Notes: generated from the letters alone by a model not told the origin. DNA of 64,000 bases from Pyrus communis (GCF_963583255.1 NC_084819.1:11934471-11998470); one strand, 5' to 3'; counted from the first letter of the stretch, positions 8,588-22,134 are shown. A program made the numbers and translations.

Positions 8588-10060
8588 TGGGTGGTTGTAT
8601 GTGGAGGTTCTGAAGGTGGTGGTTAGAATCTAGGTAGTTTCTATCTTCGATAGGGGTGACATGATGATGTAGGGTTTAGTTCGGTGTGGTTCGGTTTTGA
8701 TTTGTTAGCTCTCAGCCTTCGAGAGCAGCGGCAAGAGAGACCGACCATGAGAGGACTCCATCAACATTACCATCATCCCATGCCTATTCTTGCTAGCTCT
8801 CAGCCTCCAAAATAGATATGCTATTGTAAAGAGGCTGCTGATGGAGAGCCGTAGTTTATGGGAATCTTCCGGTCAAATGGTCAAATTGTTGTTTTCCATG
8901 CAAATGCTGTTCTCTTGTCCTTCAATGTGAAGTACTTTCAAGAAAATGGTATTTTACATTAAGCAATGTTATACTTGTATCATATTTGTGTTGCTTAACA
9001 CATGTGGATCTCATTTTTATTAGAGATATCGTATAAATGTGATATGTAAATTATGATAAGAGTAATAGCATTTTTATTTTACATTAATTGGAATTTTATA
9101 AATTGGTTTAGTTTTTAACTTTTTTATACAACGATATTAAGAGAACGTGAATTTACATGGCTCCATAATGAATAAGTTAAAATTTGATATGGAACTTAAC
9201 ATCCACAAAGTTTGAATCTTTTTAAAACCTATTTACAAATGGGGGATATTCTTACTCACCATTTTCAAGTGATGATGATATTCACCACTCTATTTATCAG
9301 TTAAATAAGTTTCAATTTCAAAATTTGTGTTGTGTATAGAAACAAATCTCAAAATTTAAACACATATAACTATTATAAATAGGGTAATGAGCGTAGTGAG
9401 CAAAAGTGCACCCTTACAAATAAAACAAGATACCACCATTTTATAAATTAAAATTAAAGTATGAAGTCTATTATTTTAGATATTGCATTGCATTGAAAGT
9501 ATTTCGTTCCCAAGATTTGAGAAAAAATAAGTTATACCATAAAGGCAGATGTCAGGAACAATGTGGTTGATGTAAAAATGAAGGGCTTAAAAACAGGTTG
9601 GCTACCAATGAAGCATAACTGGGGACAAAATTGGCAAACTGGAGAGATCTTCTAATTCAAAGTTTGTGGTTCCAATTTTTAGCTACGACCCTTAAAACTC
9701 GATTTTAATTCCACTTTATTCTCTGTAACTTAAAAGTCACCACTTAACTCCCTGAAACTCAAAAATCGTTGCACTTTGACTTGTGGCCTCTCCCTTCTCA
9801 CTTAAACTCAACAGTCGCTACTAGAATATATATGGGACCCACCATCCAATAAGATAATGCCATAAGTGCCAATGGATTTGATTATAAATCTCCACTATGT
9901 GTTCAACAATAAAAAAATATTAAGTTTCAAAGAATAAATTAAGAATTGAATTTTTTTATTTTATTTTTTATTTTTATTGTTGTGCTTGAGTTATAGAGAT
10001 TTTGGGACCATGATTTTGAGGGTCGGAGTAAGGTAGATTGAATACTCATACCTTAGAAGT
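8588..10060. other. AT-rich intergenic sequence
   Basis: No supported gene or RNA is visible. It contains the presumed former promoter of the CAP gene next to 8588 and scattered low-complexity AT tracts. Confidence 0.5.
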
Positions 10061-10322
10061 CCCATCATGAACTTAACAGCTTCTGATGCGGAGTTGAATA
10101 AACGGAGCAGCGATGCTTACACACCCTGATCCCGAGATACGTCTAGGATCGACACGTGACATTATCGAGTAACAGTTCATCTATCATTGTGCCATGTGTA
10201 CTACCCGTTGGGTTAGAGTTCAAATTTTTTTAACCGTTGGAAATCCAACAGACAAGATTGTACCACATTGCCCATGCGCCCATGCGTATATGGGTTGAGT
10301 GCGCTGCAACGCGAGCCCCATT

Positions 10323-10354
<32 letters not shown>

Positions 10355-11718
10355 TCAACTGACGTGTCTGTTCATGCACGTGCTTGAGGCAAAAAAAAAA
10401 TTAAAACGTGGCTAACGTCACATGGAACTCGAGCATAAGGTCAAATAACAATTACTTGATTTCTTGATCCGAAAAATCTGGGCCCACAAATTATGACACA
10501 CCTGACCCTGATATCCTTTGAACACTAGGGTAGACACGTGCTGGATGACACCCGAAGGTGATGAAGCCATACTAACATGCATGAGAACTATGAAGAAAGA
10601 GCGAACATAAATCAAACTCTTATTGTGGAACGTGTTCAAAGCATACAACTAATCCAAAACATTTAAAAATGAGTATTATACAATGTATGAAAACGAGGAA
10701 AATGTCCTACACCGAGAGGACTCAAAGATACTGATACGGGAATGCCTTGACGTCAGGATTGTACGCCTCGATTCTAAATCCTGTGGGAGAGTAAAACAAA
10801 GCATGAGTGAACCAAGTTTATATATATAAGTAATACTAAAACAATTATTCTTCAACGCACTAACCCTTAGTTTAGAAAACTCAATAGCATGATATGTAAT
10901 AGGTTTTCCGAAAACCCTAGCATGCCATAAAACTTCATAAAACATATATCATATATAGTGTGCTTAGTAGTGGTATCAAAATTGCCCGAAGGCAGTATCA
11001 TTCACCCATAGGCCCTACATCACCCGACTGAAGCCATATAATGATATCATTCACCCGTAGGCAGTTCGTATGAGTAACCACTAAATAAGCACATAAAAAC
11101 ATGAAAATAATATTTCCAAAATATATGTATATATCTTAACGGATCTCAATAGCTCAAACATCATATCTTAAATCATATTCATGAATATCTCAATAAGCAT
11201 AACTCTAGTGAAGCATAATATTTCATAAAGCGTAAATCCAATTTTCTCATAAACATTTCATAAAACGTATCCATAAAATCATGCTTTTCATGTATGCATT
11301 TCTAATGGTAAAATCATGCATTTTAAAAGGGGTCCACTCACAGATACTTAGCCATCGAAGAGCCGTGCAAACTAGAGAAGACGGAAACGCCATAAACAAT
11401 TGCACCTAAGCACATAAAGGGACCAATTAATAAAATTATACTATACGGATTGTATTTGGGAAAATGGACATTGAAAACAGATTCAGGACGTCGAAATACC
11501 TTAAGAGGGGTCTCGGGCAAATTTCGTAAAAGTCAACAAAAAGTCAACACAAAATATTTTAGGAATATTCTAGAGAATATTCCCTGATAGAATATTTCCT
11601 AACAGAATATTCCATCCGGGTCGGGTTGAAACTGGGTTTAGACCGGGTAGCTAGGTTGGCCTAAATAGATGGGTTAGGTCCAGTTTGTTGGGTTGGGCTG
11701 GGCAGGGCAGTATGGTCC
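10061..11718 (-). repeat. LTR-like remnant interrupted by the gag-pro element
   Basis: The segment 10129-10160 is, in reverse orientation, a one-mismatch match over 32 bases to the terminal part of the solo LTR at 32472-32503. That suggests an LTR end on the minus strand. A run of about 30 T lies near 10325-10353. The Gypsy-rich text at 11590-11718 (ccgggt/gggttgg motifs) is continued in style after the next element at 20178-20290. Boundaries and lineage are uncertain. Confidence 0.4.
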
Positions 11719-13502
11719 TGATAAGAGCATATTTATGCGACTTAGTTAGCTTGTTTTCTTGCATTTACATAGCTAATTTCTACTTATTAGAGCGTTTTAA
11801 GCTATTTTCTTGTGTTTTTAGGTTCAATTGACAAAGTTGGCAAGAAAGTGCAATTTGGAGCATTTTAGAGTAGTTTTGGGCTTGTAATGGATTGCACATG
11901 CATGGAGTAAGGTGGATGGATGAATTTGCAGATCAAGAGAGGCTAGGAATGTGATTAAGATCTAGAAGAATTAAATTAAAGACTTTAAAGATAAGGAATC
12001 AGCTACAAAGAAGGAATAATATCCAAATTTCCTTATCTTATCCAAACCTTATCCAACCTTATCTTATCTTATCCTATCCTAATCTTTTCCTACCTTAATT
12101 CCAACTTCAAAGAGGACTCCTTTTCACATTAAATCACCTAAATATCAAGTTCTAGAAGCCCTATTTTCGTGCATTAAGTTTATGCCACATGTAACCCTTC
12201 TAGAAGTTCTAGAATCTGCCACAATGACCATTCCTTGTCCTTCTTGGAATCTGATTGAAAGTGTCCTTGTTCTTTGGTGATTTGGAGTCCTAATTCCTCT
12301 CATTTTCAGCCCAATTTCGTCCCTCCCCTTCACCCTATAAATACATGATGCCACAACACTAAAAAACCAACACCCTCTACCACAAATTCACACCACACCT
12401 CGAGAGCCTAAATTCACATAAATCCCCATTGTTGGCAGCAAGGAAGGAAGGAGGAGCCACCTGGAGTGTTTCTAGGTGTATTCTATCTTTGTTTTTAATG
12501 TTTAAGTTTAATTATCTTTGTTTTGCGAACATGTGGAACTAATTTCGTTTTAGTTAGAGGTGAATTCGAAGCCATGATTATATGTTTTATATGAATTGAT
12601 TACGTCCAGTTATTGTTTCTTAAGGCATGAATGTGATTTGCTTATCTAAGTTATTAAAACTTGTTTATGTATGTGGGTTTGGGGTCGACACTTAATTTGC
12701 ATGCATGCATGAATTTGATGCTAGAGTATAAAGGGGTCTCACGTAATAGTTATTCACTTATATTCACAAGTAGTGGTGGTTGCTAGTCACAATCGTGTTA
12801 AGTAAATCCTTGGTATGAGTCTTATGCGTTTCATAGTGATGAATGCCTTGTCAATGTTTATGATTTTCATAGAACTTAATGACTTTTGACATGTATCTTT
12901 ATCATGCGTTTCATATAAGGAACTTGAGAAAGATAATTTGGTTTAGATGCGTATTCCATCTAATTCAATGAAATAAGGAAAATCTGATGGTTAGTTGTGC
13001 GATGCAAAGAACTTGGGGTGTTGTCATTCATAGTCTAAAGGAAAAATAACTGGAAATTGGTTTATATGCATATATCATGTGTGGAGAAGGACCCTCTAAC
13101 TAGCCTTTCACCCATTTAATTCACCTAATTTCGTTTTTACAAAGTGTTTTCTACGAAGTTTATGTTTTAAGTTTTAAATTCGTCAAAAACAATCCCCTTT
13201 TCATTTAGTCTTGTTATTTGAGTAAAAATCTGTTTTCTTTAAGTCTTTTGAGTCAAGTTAAGTTCTATTTTCGTCCAAATCACTTGTTAGGTCTAGAATT
13301 GAGTCTTTTTGATTATGGGTTGCTGTTTTAAATATCTTAAGTTAGTTTTGAATCTATAGAGTCTAGTTTAGTGTTTTTGAGTCTTATTTGTATTGATTAG
13401 CATCCCTAGTTTATCCCCAGTCTAGAACGATCCCTACTTACGTAACTACTACAATTGTCACAAATAGGGTTTAATTTGTGTGTCAAGTTAATTTTCACAT
13501 CA
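11719..13502 (+). repeat. 5' LTR of the gag-pro element
   Basis: 1,784 bp, TG...CA. It contains a TATA-like tataaata near 12336-12345 and a stretch of clustered ttatctta/ctatcctaat repeats at about 12025-12090. It is the same structure as 18398-20177 with scattered substitutions and small indels. Confidence 0.9.
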
Positions 13503-13507
13503 AATTT

Positions 13508-13525
13508 TGGCGCCGTTACTGGGGA
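13508..13525 (+). promoter_or_regulatory. Primer binding site (tRNA-Asp type)
   Basis: tggcgccgttactgggga lies five bases after the LTR and resembles the tRNA-Asp complementary site typical of Athila/Tat-type elements, with one internal change (gttac for gttgc). Confidence 0.75.
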
Positions 13526-13665
13526 TTAGCAAACTTGCTAATCCCTTTTGTTTGTGTCGTGTCAAAGTGTCTTTTGTGTGTTTTTGTGTCTTTTTATTTA
13601 TGTTTGCCATGCCCTTTAAAGTGGTTGCTGATTTGGTTTGTTTGCTTTGTTTTAGGTACTAGTTT

Positions 13666-14442
13666 ATGACTCGTAGTTCTCAACCTATTCGTGCAAACAT
13701 CTTGGAGTTTGACGACAATTTTGAACAAACTTTGAGAAGAAAAAGGAAGCAACCAGAACCTAATCCACCTAGTTCAAGTTCAAATTCTGAATTTGAATTT
13801 GAAGAAGAAGAAAGCATGGCAGCGAACAATCGAACAATCAAAGAACTTTCGGCTTCGGGGTTGGACAATGCCGTGTCTATTTGCATTCAATACCCTAAGG
13901 CAGCCCTGGACAAAACCGATGAGTTTGAATTAAAGTTTAGCTTGTTGCATCACTTTCCCAAATACCATGGGCTGTCCATGGAAGATCCAAACAAGCATCT
14001 TAAGGAGTTTGAAATGGTATGTTCAAGCATGACACCCATCAATGTCGATGGGAACATTTTGAAGATGAAAGCCTTTCCATTCTCTCTTTTGGAAAAGGCT
14101 AAAGATTGGCTATACGAATTGGCACTCGGAACCGTTACTTCTTGGGAAAGTATGAAACAAACGTTCTTGGAGAAATTCTTTCCAACTTCAAGAGTAATTC
14201 TTTTAAGGAAGAAGATTAGCGGAATTCAACAAAACCAAAGGGAGTCTTTTCCAGCGTATTATGAGCGTTTCAAAGCCCTTGTTGCATTTTGCCCACAACA
14301 CCAAATGAAGGAAGAGCTTCTAATTTAATACTTTTACGAAGGACTCCTTCCAATTGAGAGACAAATGCTAGATGCCTCGGCGGGAGGTACTTTGGTTGTC
14401 AAAACATAGGTGGCTGCCAAGTTCCTAATTGTAAATTGAGCC
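13666..14442 (+). pseudogene. gag capsid domain of the gag-pro element
   Basis: ATG at 13666 opens 220 codons. An acidic, Ser/Glu-rich N-terminus is followed by a Retrotrans_gag domain (LLHHFPKYHGLSMEDPNKHLKEF, SLLEKAKDWLYEL, WESMKQTFLEKFFP, ESFPAYYERFKALVAFCP). A TAA at 14326-14328 interrupts the domain. The same frame then continues with YFYEGLLPIERQMLDASAGG and meets a second stop near 14407. Gag would form the particle. Two nonsense codons make this copy defective, but the original sequence is easily recognised. Confidence 0.85.
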
Positions 14443-14799
14443 TTGAATGCACAACAATACGAAGGAGTTGGACAAAGATACCCCCCACGGCAACAACAAG
14501 TGAATGAGGTTAGTGCAATTTCTGAAATTCAATCTCAATTAGCTAATATCACTATGCTTGTGTCTCAGGTTGTTGAAGGATCCAAAATGCAAGGTACGGC
14601 CATATGTGGAGTGTGCTCTATGCAAGGACATCTCAATGATCAATGTCCTCAATTGATAGAGAATGGAGGATGGGAGAGTGCCCATGCCGTGGGGTACCAA
14701 AGTCAAAATCAACCAAAGAATGATCCATACTCAAATACATACAATCTGGGATGGAGAGATCATCCAAATTTCAAGTGGAGGGAACCTGAACAACCTTAA
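14443..14799 (+). pseudogene. gag nucleocapsid segment with zinc knuckle
   Basis: A 118-codon frame after the capsid part. It contains CGVCSMQGHLNDQC, a CX2CX4HX4C zinc knuckle for RNA binding, and a Gln/Asn/Pro-rich tail. A stop near 14797 separates it from the linker that leads to the protease. Confidence 0.8.
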
Positions 14800-15078
14800 C
14801 AACAAGGAGGAATTCGACAGCCACCCCCTGGGACATATCAAAGGCCATTTACACAATCTCAACCTTAATCACAAACTGCCCAACAAAACTCAGGTTTGCT
14901 AATTGATAATGATCAAACTTTTCAATTATCAACTTCTATATCGCAGGGATTACAAAATCAAATTAATAGAATATCAAACCAAGAAAAAGAGATGAGTGAC
15001 ATAAAGAAGCAAATAAGGCAGATTTGAGAGTTCCTTGGGCAGTTTTGAGAGCAAGGCAAACTTCCTAGTTCAACCATT

Positions 15079-15872
15079 GTGAATCCAAATGGAAGCTTTG
15101 AAACCGCCAAGGCCATTACGTTGAGAAATGGTAAGGAGCTTGGAAATCATCTAAAACCATCCAAACAAGGCCTTAGTGAGGAGGAAAAGCTGCTGCAAGA
15201 AGAAGAACAGGGAGCAAAGGCCACGGCAAGGGAAGCCAAAACCTTGCCACAGCCCCCTAGTGCACCAAAACTATCCCAAACCACCAAGGTAAGTCCAAAT
15301 TCGAATTTGTCTAGTTCTATTCCACTAAATGTGCCCTTTCCTAGCAGGTTTATGCAATCTAAGATAGATGAGGATGAAGAAGACATTCTGGAGACATTTA
15401 GGAAGGTGCACGTCAATATCCCGCTCCTTGATACAATAAAGCAAATCTCGAAGTATGCTAATTTTTGAAGAAGATTTTTACAACAAGGAAACGGATTCAG
15501 GAGAAAAAGGTGGTATATGTAAATGAGAATGTCTATGCAATATTGCAAAGAAAGCTACCACCTAAATGCAAAGATCCAGGTAGTTTCACTATCCCTTGTG
15601 TAATTGGTAATACAAGGTTCGAACATGCTATGCTAGATTTAGGTGCATCAATTAATGTCATGCCATACTCTGTTTATGCATCTATGAATCTAGGAAAGCT
15701 TAAAAATAATGGTGTTATTATTCAATTAGCCAATCTATCTAATGCATACCTAAGAGGAGTTTTGGAAGAAGTTTTGGTGCAGGTAGACCACTTCATTTTT
15801 CCTGCAGATTTCTATGTGCTTGACATGGAGGATTCAACCCACTCTCTACCATCGCCACTCTTACTTGGATGA
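15079..15872 (+). pseudogene. Linker and retropepsin-like protease of the gag-pro element
   Basis: Two overlapping frames (15079-15468 and 15465-15872) offset by a frameshift near 15468. The first is a charged linker ending in the FRKVHVNIPLLDTIKQI block that precedes the protease in Athila/Tat-like polyproteins. The second has KDPGSFTIPCVIGN, then MLDLGASINVMPYSVY, the active-site region. Catalytic Asp-Thr/Ser-Gly is replaced by Asp-Leu-Gly, as in many plant Athila-like copies. It ends with LPSPLLLG at a TGA at 15870-15872 just before PFMKIAYTKID. Confidence 0.8.
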
Positions 15873-15878
15873 CCTTTC

Positions 15879-16526
15879 ATGAAAATAGCCTACACCAAGA
15901 TTGATGTGACCAAGGGAGCCTTAACTATGGAGTTTGGTGGTGATATGATTAACTTTAAAGTTTCTGAATCCATTGAGAATCCTAATGATGTTCATTCTTG
16001 TTTTGCCATTGATATTATTAAAAATATAGGGAAGGAACGATCAACACAAATCAAGAAGGATGCATCTAGAACCATTGTCGACGAAAGAATTGGAGGGGAG
16101 CACAAAGAGCACAAGGAGCACGCCACTACCCTAAAAACACCCAATATGGTTGTGCCTAGTGATAAAATTGGAAAGATGGTGGCTGCCCTAGGGGCATTGC
16201 CACAACATCCAAGTAAGTCTCCAATCCTAATTCCAATTCCCATTTCAATTAATAGGTTGTTACCTTCTTTGGCGCAGGTTCCAAATCGATTTCAAGGTGG
16301 TAGAAGCATTTACATGGACTTTAGGAGCCAAAACACCACAATCAGGGAGGATCACTATCCCCTCCTATTCATTGAGCCGTACTATGAGAACTTTGAGGAG
16401 CATGTTATGGATGGTGCAACCTTCCATGCCGTGGGCTTCAATGAAGCCCAAAAGGAGGTCTCATTCGGCTGGAAGATGTTAAAGCAAGCGCTTCTTGGGA
16501 GGCAACCCATGCATTCAAATAAATAA
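15879..16526 (+). pseudogene. Post-protease frame of unknown role
   Basis: 215 codons that continue the protease C-terminus (MKIAYTKIDVTKGALTMEFG, the usual block after the LLLGRPF motif). Then comes sequence I do not recognise (GRSIYMDFRSQNTT, PYYENFEEHVMDGATFHAVGF). Related autonomous elements have RT here; no RT motif (e.g. YVDD, FCIDYRxLN) is present. It may be a remnant after deletion of pol or an unrelated acquired tail. Confidence 0.6.
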
Positions 16527-18397
16527 GACCTAGGAATCTCCGGCTCCACAACCAGATTTGCGTTCCTAAACCCTACTTTTTATTGCTTTTACTTTGCTAT
16601 GATTGTCATGTTAGTTAGTTGTGTTATTTGTTTGTTTGTTTGTGAGTCTATGCTTAAAACATTGAGGACAATGTTTGGTTTAAGTGAGGGGGGTAAACAA
16701 GCTGTTTTTGCATGATTTTCGTGGGATTTTATCACCTATCACTTCTAAAGTTGTTATTCACTGTTTTTAAGTTTTTTTTAGTATGTTTTGAAGTATTTTT
16801 ATGTGTCTTAAACAGAAAATCAGAAAATTTTAAAAAAACAATCAGAAAAGAGTGTTTTAAAAACCCAAAAAGAGTTGTTTTTAGAGTCGTTTTTGTTTTT
16901 ATCTTTGTTTGTGTCTTAGGGTACCTTCCAACACAATGATGAGGATTTGGTTTTTAATTGCATGACTATTAAAGAAAGTTACAAACATGGATGGAAGTTT
17001 GATATACTCTGGTTTATGCTTAGTTGTAGTTGACATTTAAAAATTCACATATAATCACAAAGGAAAAAAAATCAGTTTTTGTAACATGCTTGAAGGAAGG
17101 AACTCAAACTAACGCTACAACCCTGAGAGACTTGAGCCTGAACTTTATTTGGAGAGTTATTAATCTGAGATGTTTTTGTTTTCTAAAGTTGTTGCTTGAT
17201 CTCATTATTTCTTTGATTGGTTGCTACTTAGAATGCTTTTCATCACTATAGTTCCAAATACTAGAACTCATGCCCATTTTAATCAAAGCATAAAATTGAG
17301 TGCATAACATAAAACAAAATGAAGTTGTTTAGTTAAAACCAGAGCCAAAAAGCCTTACCCTTTGCATATGTATTGTATGTTAACCCCTTTGAGCCTTTGT
17401 TAGCCTATTGTCTTTGTTAGCCCACATTATCCTTACCTTGCCTAGAATAGGACTATCCATATCCTTGTTCTTAAAGTATAGTAAAACATGACTTAGAGGG
17501 AATTCCTTTTGATCTAAAAATTGCAGAAAAACAAGTGTAGGGGAAGGATTTTCGTGGGAATCTAGGAGAACGTATGATTTGTGTGCCAAAGAAAGACTAG
17601 GGCATGGAAAAGGAAATATATATATAAAAATAAAAAAAAGGGTGAAAAAGAAGAAAAAGTTGAAGAAAGGGTCCAAAAGTTTGAATTTGACCCTAAGTTT
17701 TGTGTGAATCGTCTCTTGGTGTTCAAAGTTGATTTCTGCATTCAAAAGTGAATTCTAAGTGTTTATTTCATTACTTTGCTTACTATTGCTTTAAGAACTT
17801 TTGTTTATCCTTACCTTTCTTTGTCAGCCAATACCTTAGCCCCGTTACAACCCTTTGACTTCGATCTTGATTGTTATGTGTTTCGATATGTGGAGTTTAA
17901 AATTGGTTTGAGCATATGGTATTCCTGGTTCTCGTGTCTAAGTAATGGCATTCCATTCATGAGATCATATCATATACATGTTAATAATTCTAGAAAGTGC
18001 CTTCTTTGATTATACATATGTGAGTATTAGTCTACATTTTTACATCAATCTTCTCACATATACTTAGTGTAGGGAGTGTAGTCAGAAAATCTGTGTGAAA
18101 ATAGAGAGTATATCCAGTGAGGAATTGAGGGATTCTCTAAGGCATGTTACTACATTCAAAATGTCGTTGATTAAATGCGGTTAAGTGTATGCTCAAGGAA
18201 TTGAGGGATTCTCTAAGGCATGTTACTACGGTTAAGTGTATGCTCAAGAGTAAGGATAGCTAAAATCTATGTGAGTGGTGATCTTTAATATGTCATGTTG
18301 CATTGGAAATCCTCGAGGCAATTGTTGGAAGGTTTAGGTTATGTTTTGTTTGTTTTGTTTTGCTCGGGGACTAGCAAAAGCTAAGTGTGGGGGAATT
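16527..18397 (+). other. 3' untranslated interior of the gag-pro element
   Basis: Long AT-rich non-coding stretch. An internal polypurine-like block (ttaagtgagggggg) lies near 16679-16695. A 33-bp direct repeat occurs at about 18120-18152 and 18198-18230. The true polypurine tract, aagtgtgggggaattt, ends at 18397 against the 3' LTR. Confidence 0.7.
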
Positions 18398-20177
18398 TGA
18401 TAGGAGCATATTTATGCGACTTAGTTAGCTTGCTTTCTTGCATTTACATAGCTAATTTCTACTTGTTAGAGTGTTTTAAGCTATTTTCGTGTATTTTTAG
18501 GTTCAATTGACAAAGTTGGCAAGAAAGTGCAATTTGGAGCATTTTAGAGCAGTTTTGGGCTTGGAATGGATTGCACATGCATGGAGCAAGATGGATGGAC
18601 GAATTTGCAGATCAAGAGAGGCTAGGAATGTGATTAAGATCTAGAAGAATTAAATTGAAGACTTTGAAGATAAGGAATCAGCTACAAAGAAGGAATAGTA
18701 TCCAAATTTCCTTATCTTATCCAAACTTATCTTATCTTATCCTATCCTAATCTTTTCCTACCTTAATTCCGACTTTAAAGAGGACTCCTTTTCACATTAA
18801 ATCACCTAAATATCAAGTTCTAGAAGCCCTATTTTCGTGCATTAAGTTTATGCCACATGTAACCCTTCTAGAAGTTCTAGAATCTGCCACAAGGACCATT
18901 CCTTGTCCTCCTTGGAATCTGATTGAAAGTGTCCTTGTTCTTTGGTGATTTGGAGTCCTAATTCCTCTCATTTTCAGCCAATTTCGTGCCTCCCCTTCAT
19001 CCTATAAATACATGATGCCACAACACTAAAAAACCACCACCTTCTACCACAAATTCACACCACACCATCCACCACACCTCGAGAGCCTAAATTCACACAA
19101 ATCCCCATTGTTGGCAGCAAGGAAGGAAGGATGAGCCACCTGGAGTGTTTCTAGGTGTATTCTATCTTTGTTTTTAATGTTTAAGTTTAATTATCTTTGT
19201 TTTGCAAACAAGTGGAACTAATTTTGTTTTAGTTGAAGGTGAATTCAAAGCCATGATTATATGTTTTATATGAATTGATTATGTCCAGTTATTGTTTCTT
19301 AAGGCATGAATGTGATTTGCTTATCTAAGTTATTAAAACTTGTTTATGTATGTGGGTTGGGGGTCGACACTTAATTTGCATGCATGCATGAATTTGATGC
19401 TAGAGTATAAGGGGGTCTCACGTAATAGTTATTCACTTATATTCACAAGTAGTGGAGGTTGCTAGTCACAATTGTGTTAAGTAAATCCTTGGTATGAGTC
19501 TCATGCATTTCATAGTGATGAATGCCTTGTCAATGCTTATGATTTTCATAGAACTTATTACTTTTGACATGTATCTCTATCATGCGTTTCATATAGGGAA
19601 CTTGAGAAAGATAATTTGGTTTAGATGCGTATTCCATCTAATTCAATGAAATAAGGAAAATCTGATGATTAGTTGTGCGATACAACCAACTTGGGGCGTT
19701 GTCATTCATAGTCTAAAGAAAAATAACTGGAAATTGGTTTATATGCATATATCATGTGTGGAGAAGGACCCTCTAACTAGCCTTTCACCCATTTAATTCA
19801 CCTAATTTGGTTTTTACAAAGTGTTTTCTACAAAGTTTATGTTTTAAGTTTTAAATTTGTGAAAAACAATCCCCCTTTCATTTTGTCTTGTTATTTGACT
19901 AAAAATCTATTTTCTTTAAGTCTTTTGAGTCAAGTTAAGTTCTATTTTCGTCCAAATCACTTGTTAGGTCTAGAATTGAGTCTTTTTGATTGCAGGTTGC
20001 TGTTTTAAATATCTTAAGTTAGTTTTGAATCTATAGAGTCTAGTTTAGTGTTTTTGAGTCTTATTTGTATTGATTAGCATCCCTAGTTAATCCCCGGTCT
20101 AGAACAATCCCTACTTACATATCTACTACAATTGTCACAAATAGGGTTTAATTGGTGTCAAGTTAATTTTCACATCA
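18398..20177 (+). repeat. 3' LTR of the gag-pro element
   Basis: 1,780 bp, collinear with 11719-13502 with small indels (e.g. loss of an about 9-bp piece near 18727 and a gain near 19066). It ends cacatca at 20177. Confidence 0.9.
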
Positions 20178-20645
20178 GGTTTAAGGGTTTGGGCCGGGTA
20201 TCAAGGTTGAGTTTGGATCTGGTTTTTGGGCTTGCAGGTCGGGTCGACCTAGTTTCAGGCCGGGTTGGCCAGTTTCCACAAAGAAGAAAGTTGAAGTTTT
20301 CCAAGCTCCATTCAACCCGAAAACTTAACCAAACAAGTCATACAATATGCCAAAATGAAGCCCAAGGAACAAGGAAGAATATTATACCTCTCACATGGCC
20401 AGTCGTGGTCAGAGTTGGCCGAAAAACGGCTTGCAAGTTTTAAGTTCTCGCCGAAATCTGGGGAAGTATCCCTGAGCTGGTTTTCCATTGTTTTGACGTC
20501 CAAAACACACACGAAGGAGTTAGTCTTCAACAAAGGATGAGGGAAAGTCGAATCAAAGGGTTTACAACCTTACCCTTATATCGGGAAGTCGAGAAACTCG
20601 TCGAAGATAACGGCTCTACTGCAGTGGTGATGTTGCAGGGTTGAG
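20178..20645. other. Continuation of LTR-like debris
   Basis: Probably the right half of the repeat seen at 10061-11718, displaced by the gag-pro element, because both flanks share gggtttgggccgggt-style sequence. No gene is supported. Confidence 0.35.
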
Positions 20646-22134
20646 AGGGATGGCAATTTAAAGGATGGCAATTTAATCCGTCAAACCCGCTCCTCGCAGG
20701 TAACTGACCCGAACCCGTACCCGAACCTGCCCCGTTTTCATTCTTTAATAAAAAATATAAAAGAATGAAATCCCTATTTTTTTTTTCTTCAGCAACTTTA
20801 ATACTCCATGAATTAAGGGATCCTAGGAGACTCCAAAGGTCTTGAGGGTGTAGACTTCAAAGGTCTCTAACTTTATTCCACAAATTTTAATGCTTTTAAT
20901 CAATAATGGAATATGGAAGAACTCAAGGGTTAGAAAAGATGGTTCAATACTTCAATTTTGGGGAGAAAAACCTATTTGTTTTCTCTTACAAATTAGCAGC
21001 AGCAGATATTGCTTCTAGCCTTAAACCTTTTGAGAATCACTGAGTCGATCACTGACTTTGTTCAACCTTTTTTAATATTCTTCATTTAGTTAATATTACA
21101 AATAAATATATCAATATTATAATGGGGAAAACCATTCCTCGATAAAAAATCCATCATTAGATAGGATCGGTTATGGAGAAACGTTCGAGGATTCTATGGG
21201 TTCGGGTTCAAAAAAAAAAAAAAAGGGTTTTGTTACAACCCGTCCATAATTTTATTTAGTTATTTATTTTTTTTAAATGTGAAACGATCAAAATGCCCTT
21301 AGAGGGTATGTGTCGACTTTCATTGACTTACTGGTCAGGACATGTGTGACAAAGATTTTATGGAATACGTATAAATCATTTTATGTAAAGTAGTGAAAAG
21401 GATAATAGCACTAGATATAAAATATTAATGACAGAATAAAATAATAAAGAAAGAAGAAAAATGAGAGGTGGAGAAAGATCGAGAAAAAGGAAATAAGGAA
21501 AGAAAAAAAAAAGAGGGGAGGGGGGACTCAGTTCCTTTCCAAGGGAGGACTCCCTCTTCTCTTGATTTTTTTAGGGGCGGTTTGAGAGGACACCCATGGG
21601 GAACGAGTCCTACAAGTCTGATCACCAAAACACTGAAAGAATTGGGAGAGGATGTGTAGATAGTCCTGACGAGGAGCCTTACGAGCTTATTGGTTTCTCC
21701 CCATTAGTCGACCCAAAAATAAAGAGAAAAAAAGACAAATGGAAGGAAGGGATTATAAATTAATTAGAAGCAGAGAGAAGGGAGTTGAAGATATTCGCAT
21801 CCTTCTCGTTTGGGATGTCAACTTGCAGTATGGGTTCATATTCTCAACTCTCTTTATCCTTTTCATTTAGCTAATTTCTTATTAATATATATTTCGGTTA
21901 ATCTGTCACGGATTAGCTATTGTTTGCAAAACTAGTATTATATATATGCAAATGCCTAAACTCTAGAATGGTATAAAAGCCGAAAGGGATGTTTCGTTTA
22001 ATTGCCTTGTTTCTGAAGACTTGTATTTCAGAAAACTATATTGTTGTATTACTACCCTTGGCAAAGTATTTCGACTAATCCACTTCGAGAGTTGGTTGTT
22101 TTCTAAATGATTGTTTACTGAATAGATAATTACT

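Larger units (their letters stand above)
11719..20177 (+). mobile_element. Non-autonomous Gypsy-type LTR element with gag and protease only
   Basis: An 8,459-bp element with long LTRs (11719-13502 and 18398-20177) starting TGATA and ending ACATCA. Its primer binding site is complementary to tRNA-Asp, and a polypurine tract lies before the 3' LTR. The 4.9-kb interior encodes a Retrotrans_gag domain, a zinc knuckle and a retropepsin-like protease. No recognisable reverse transcriptase, RNase H or integrase was found on either strand. This fits the described TR-GAG class of non-autonomous elements, here with a protease as well. The flanking 5-mers are ggtcc (left) and ggttt (right), compatible with a target duplication altered by two C-to-T changes. 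A truncated LTR of the same family lies at 47342-48580. Confidence 0.85.

Noticed and set aside
10324..10353. Poly-T run as the tail of a SINE or LINE
   Set aside because: No Pol III boxes or LINE-type sequence next to it and no target duplication seen; may be simple slippage.
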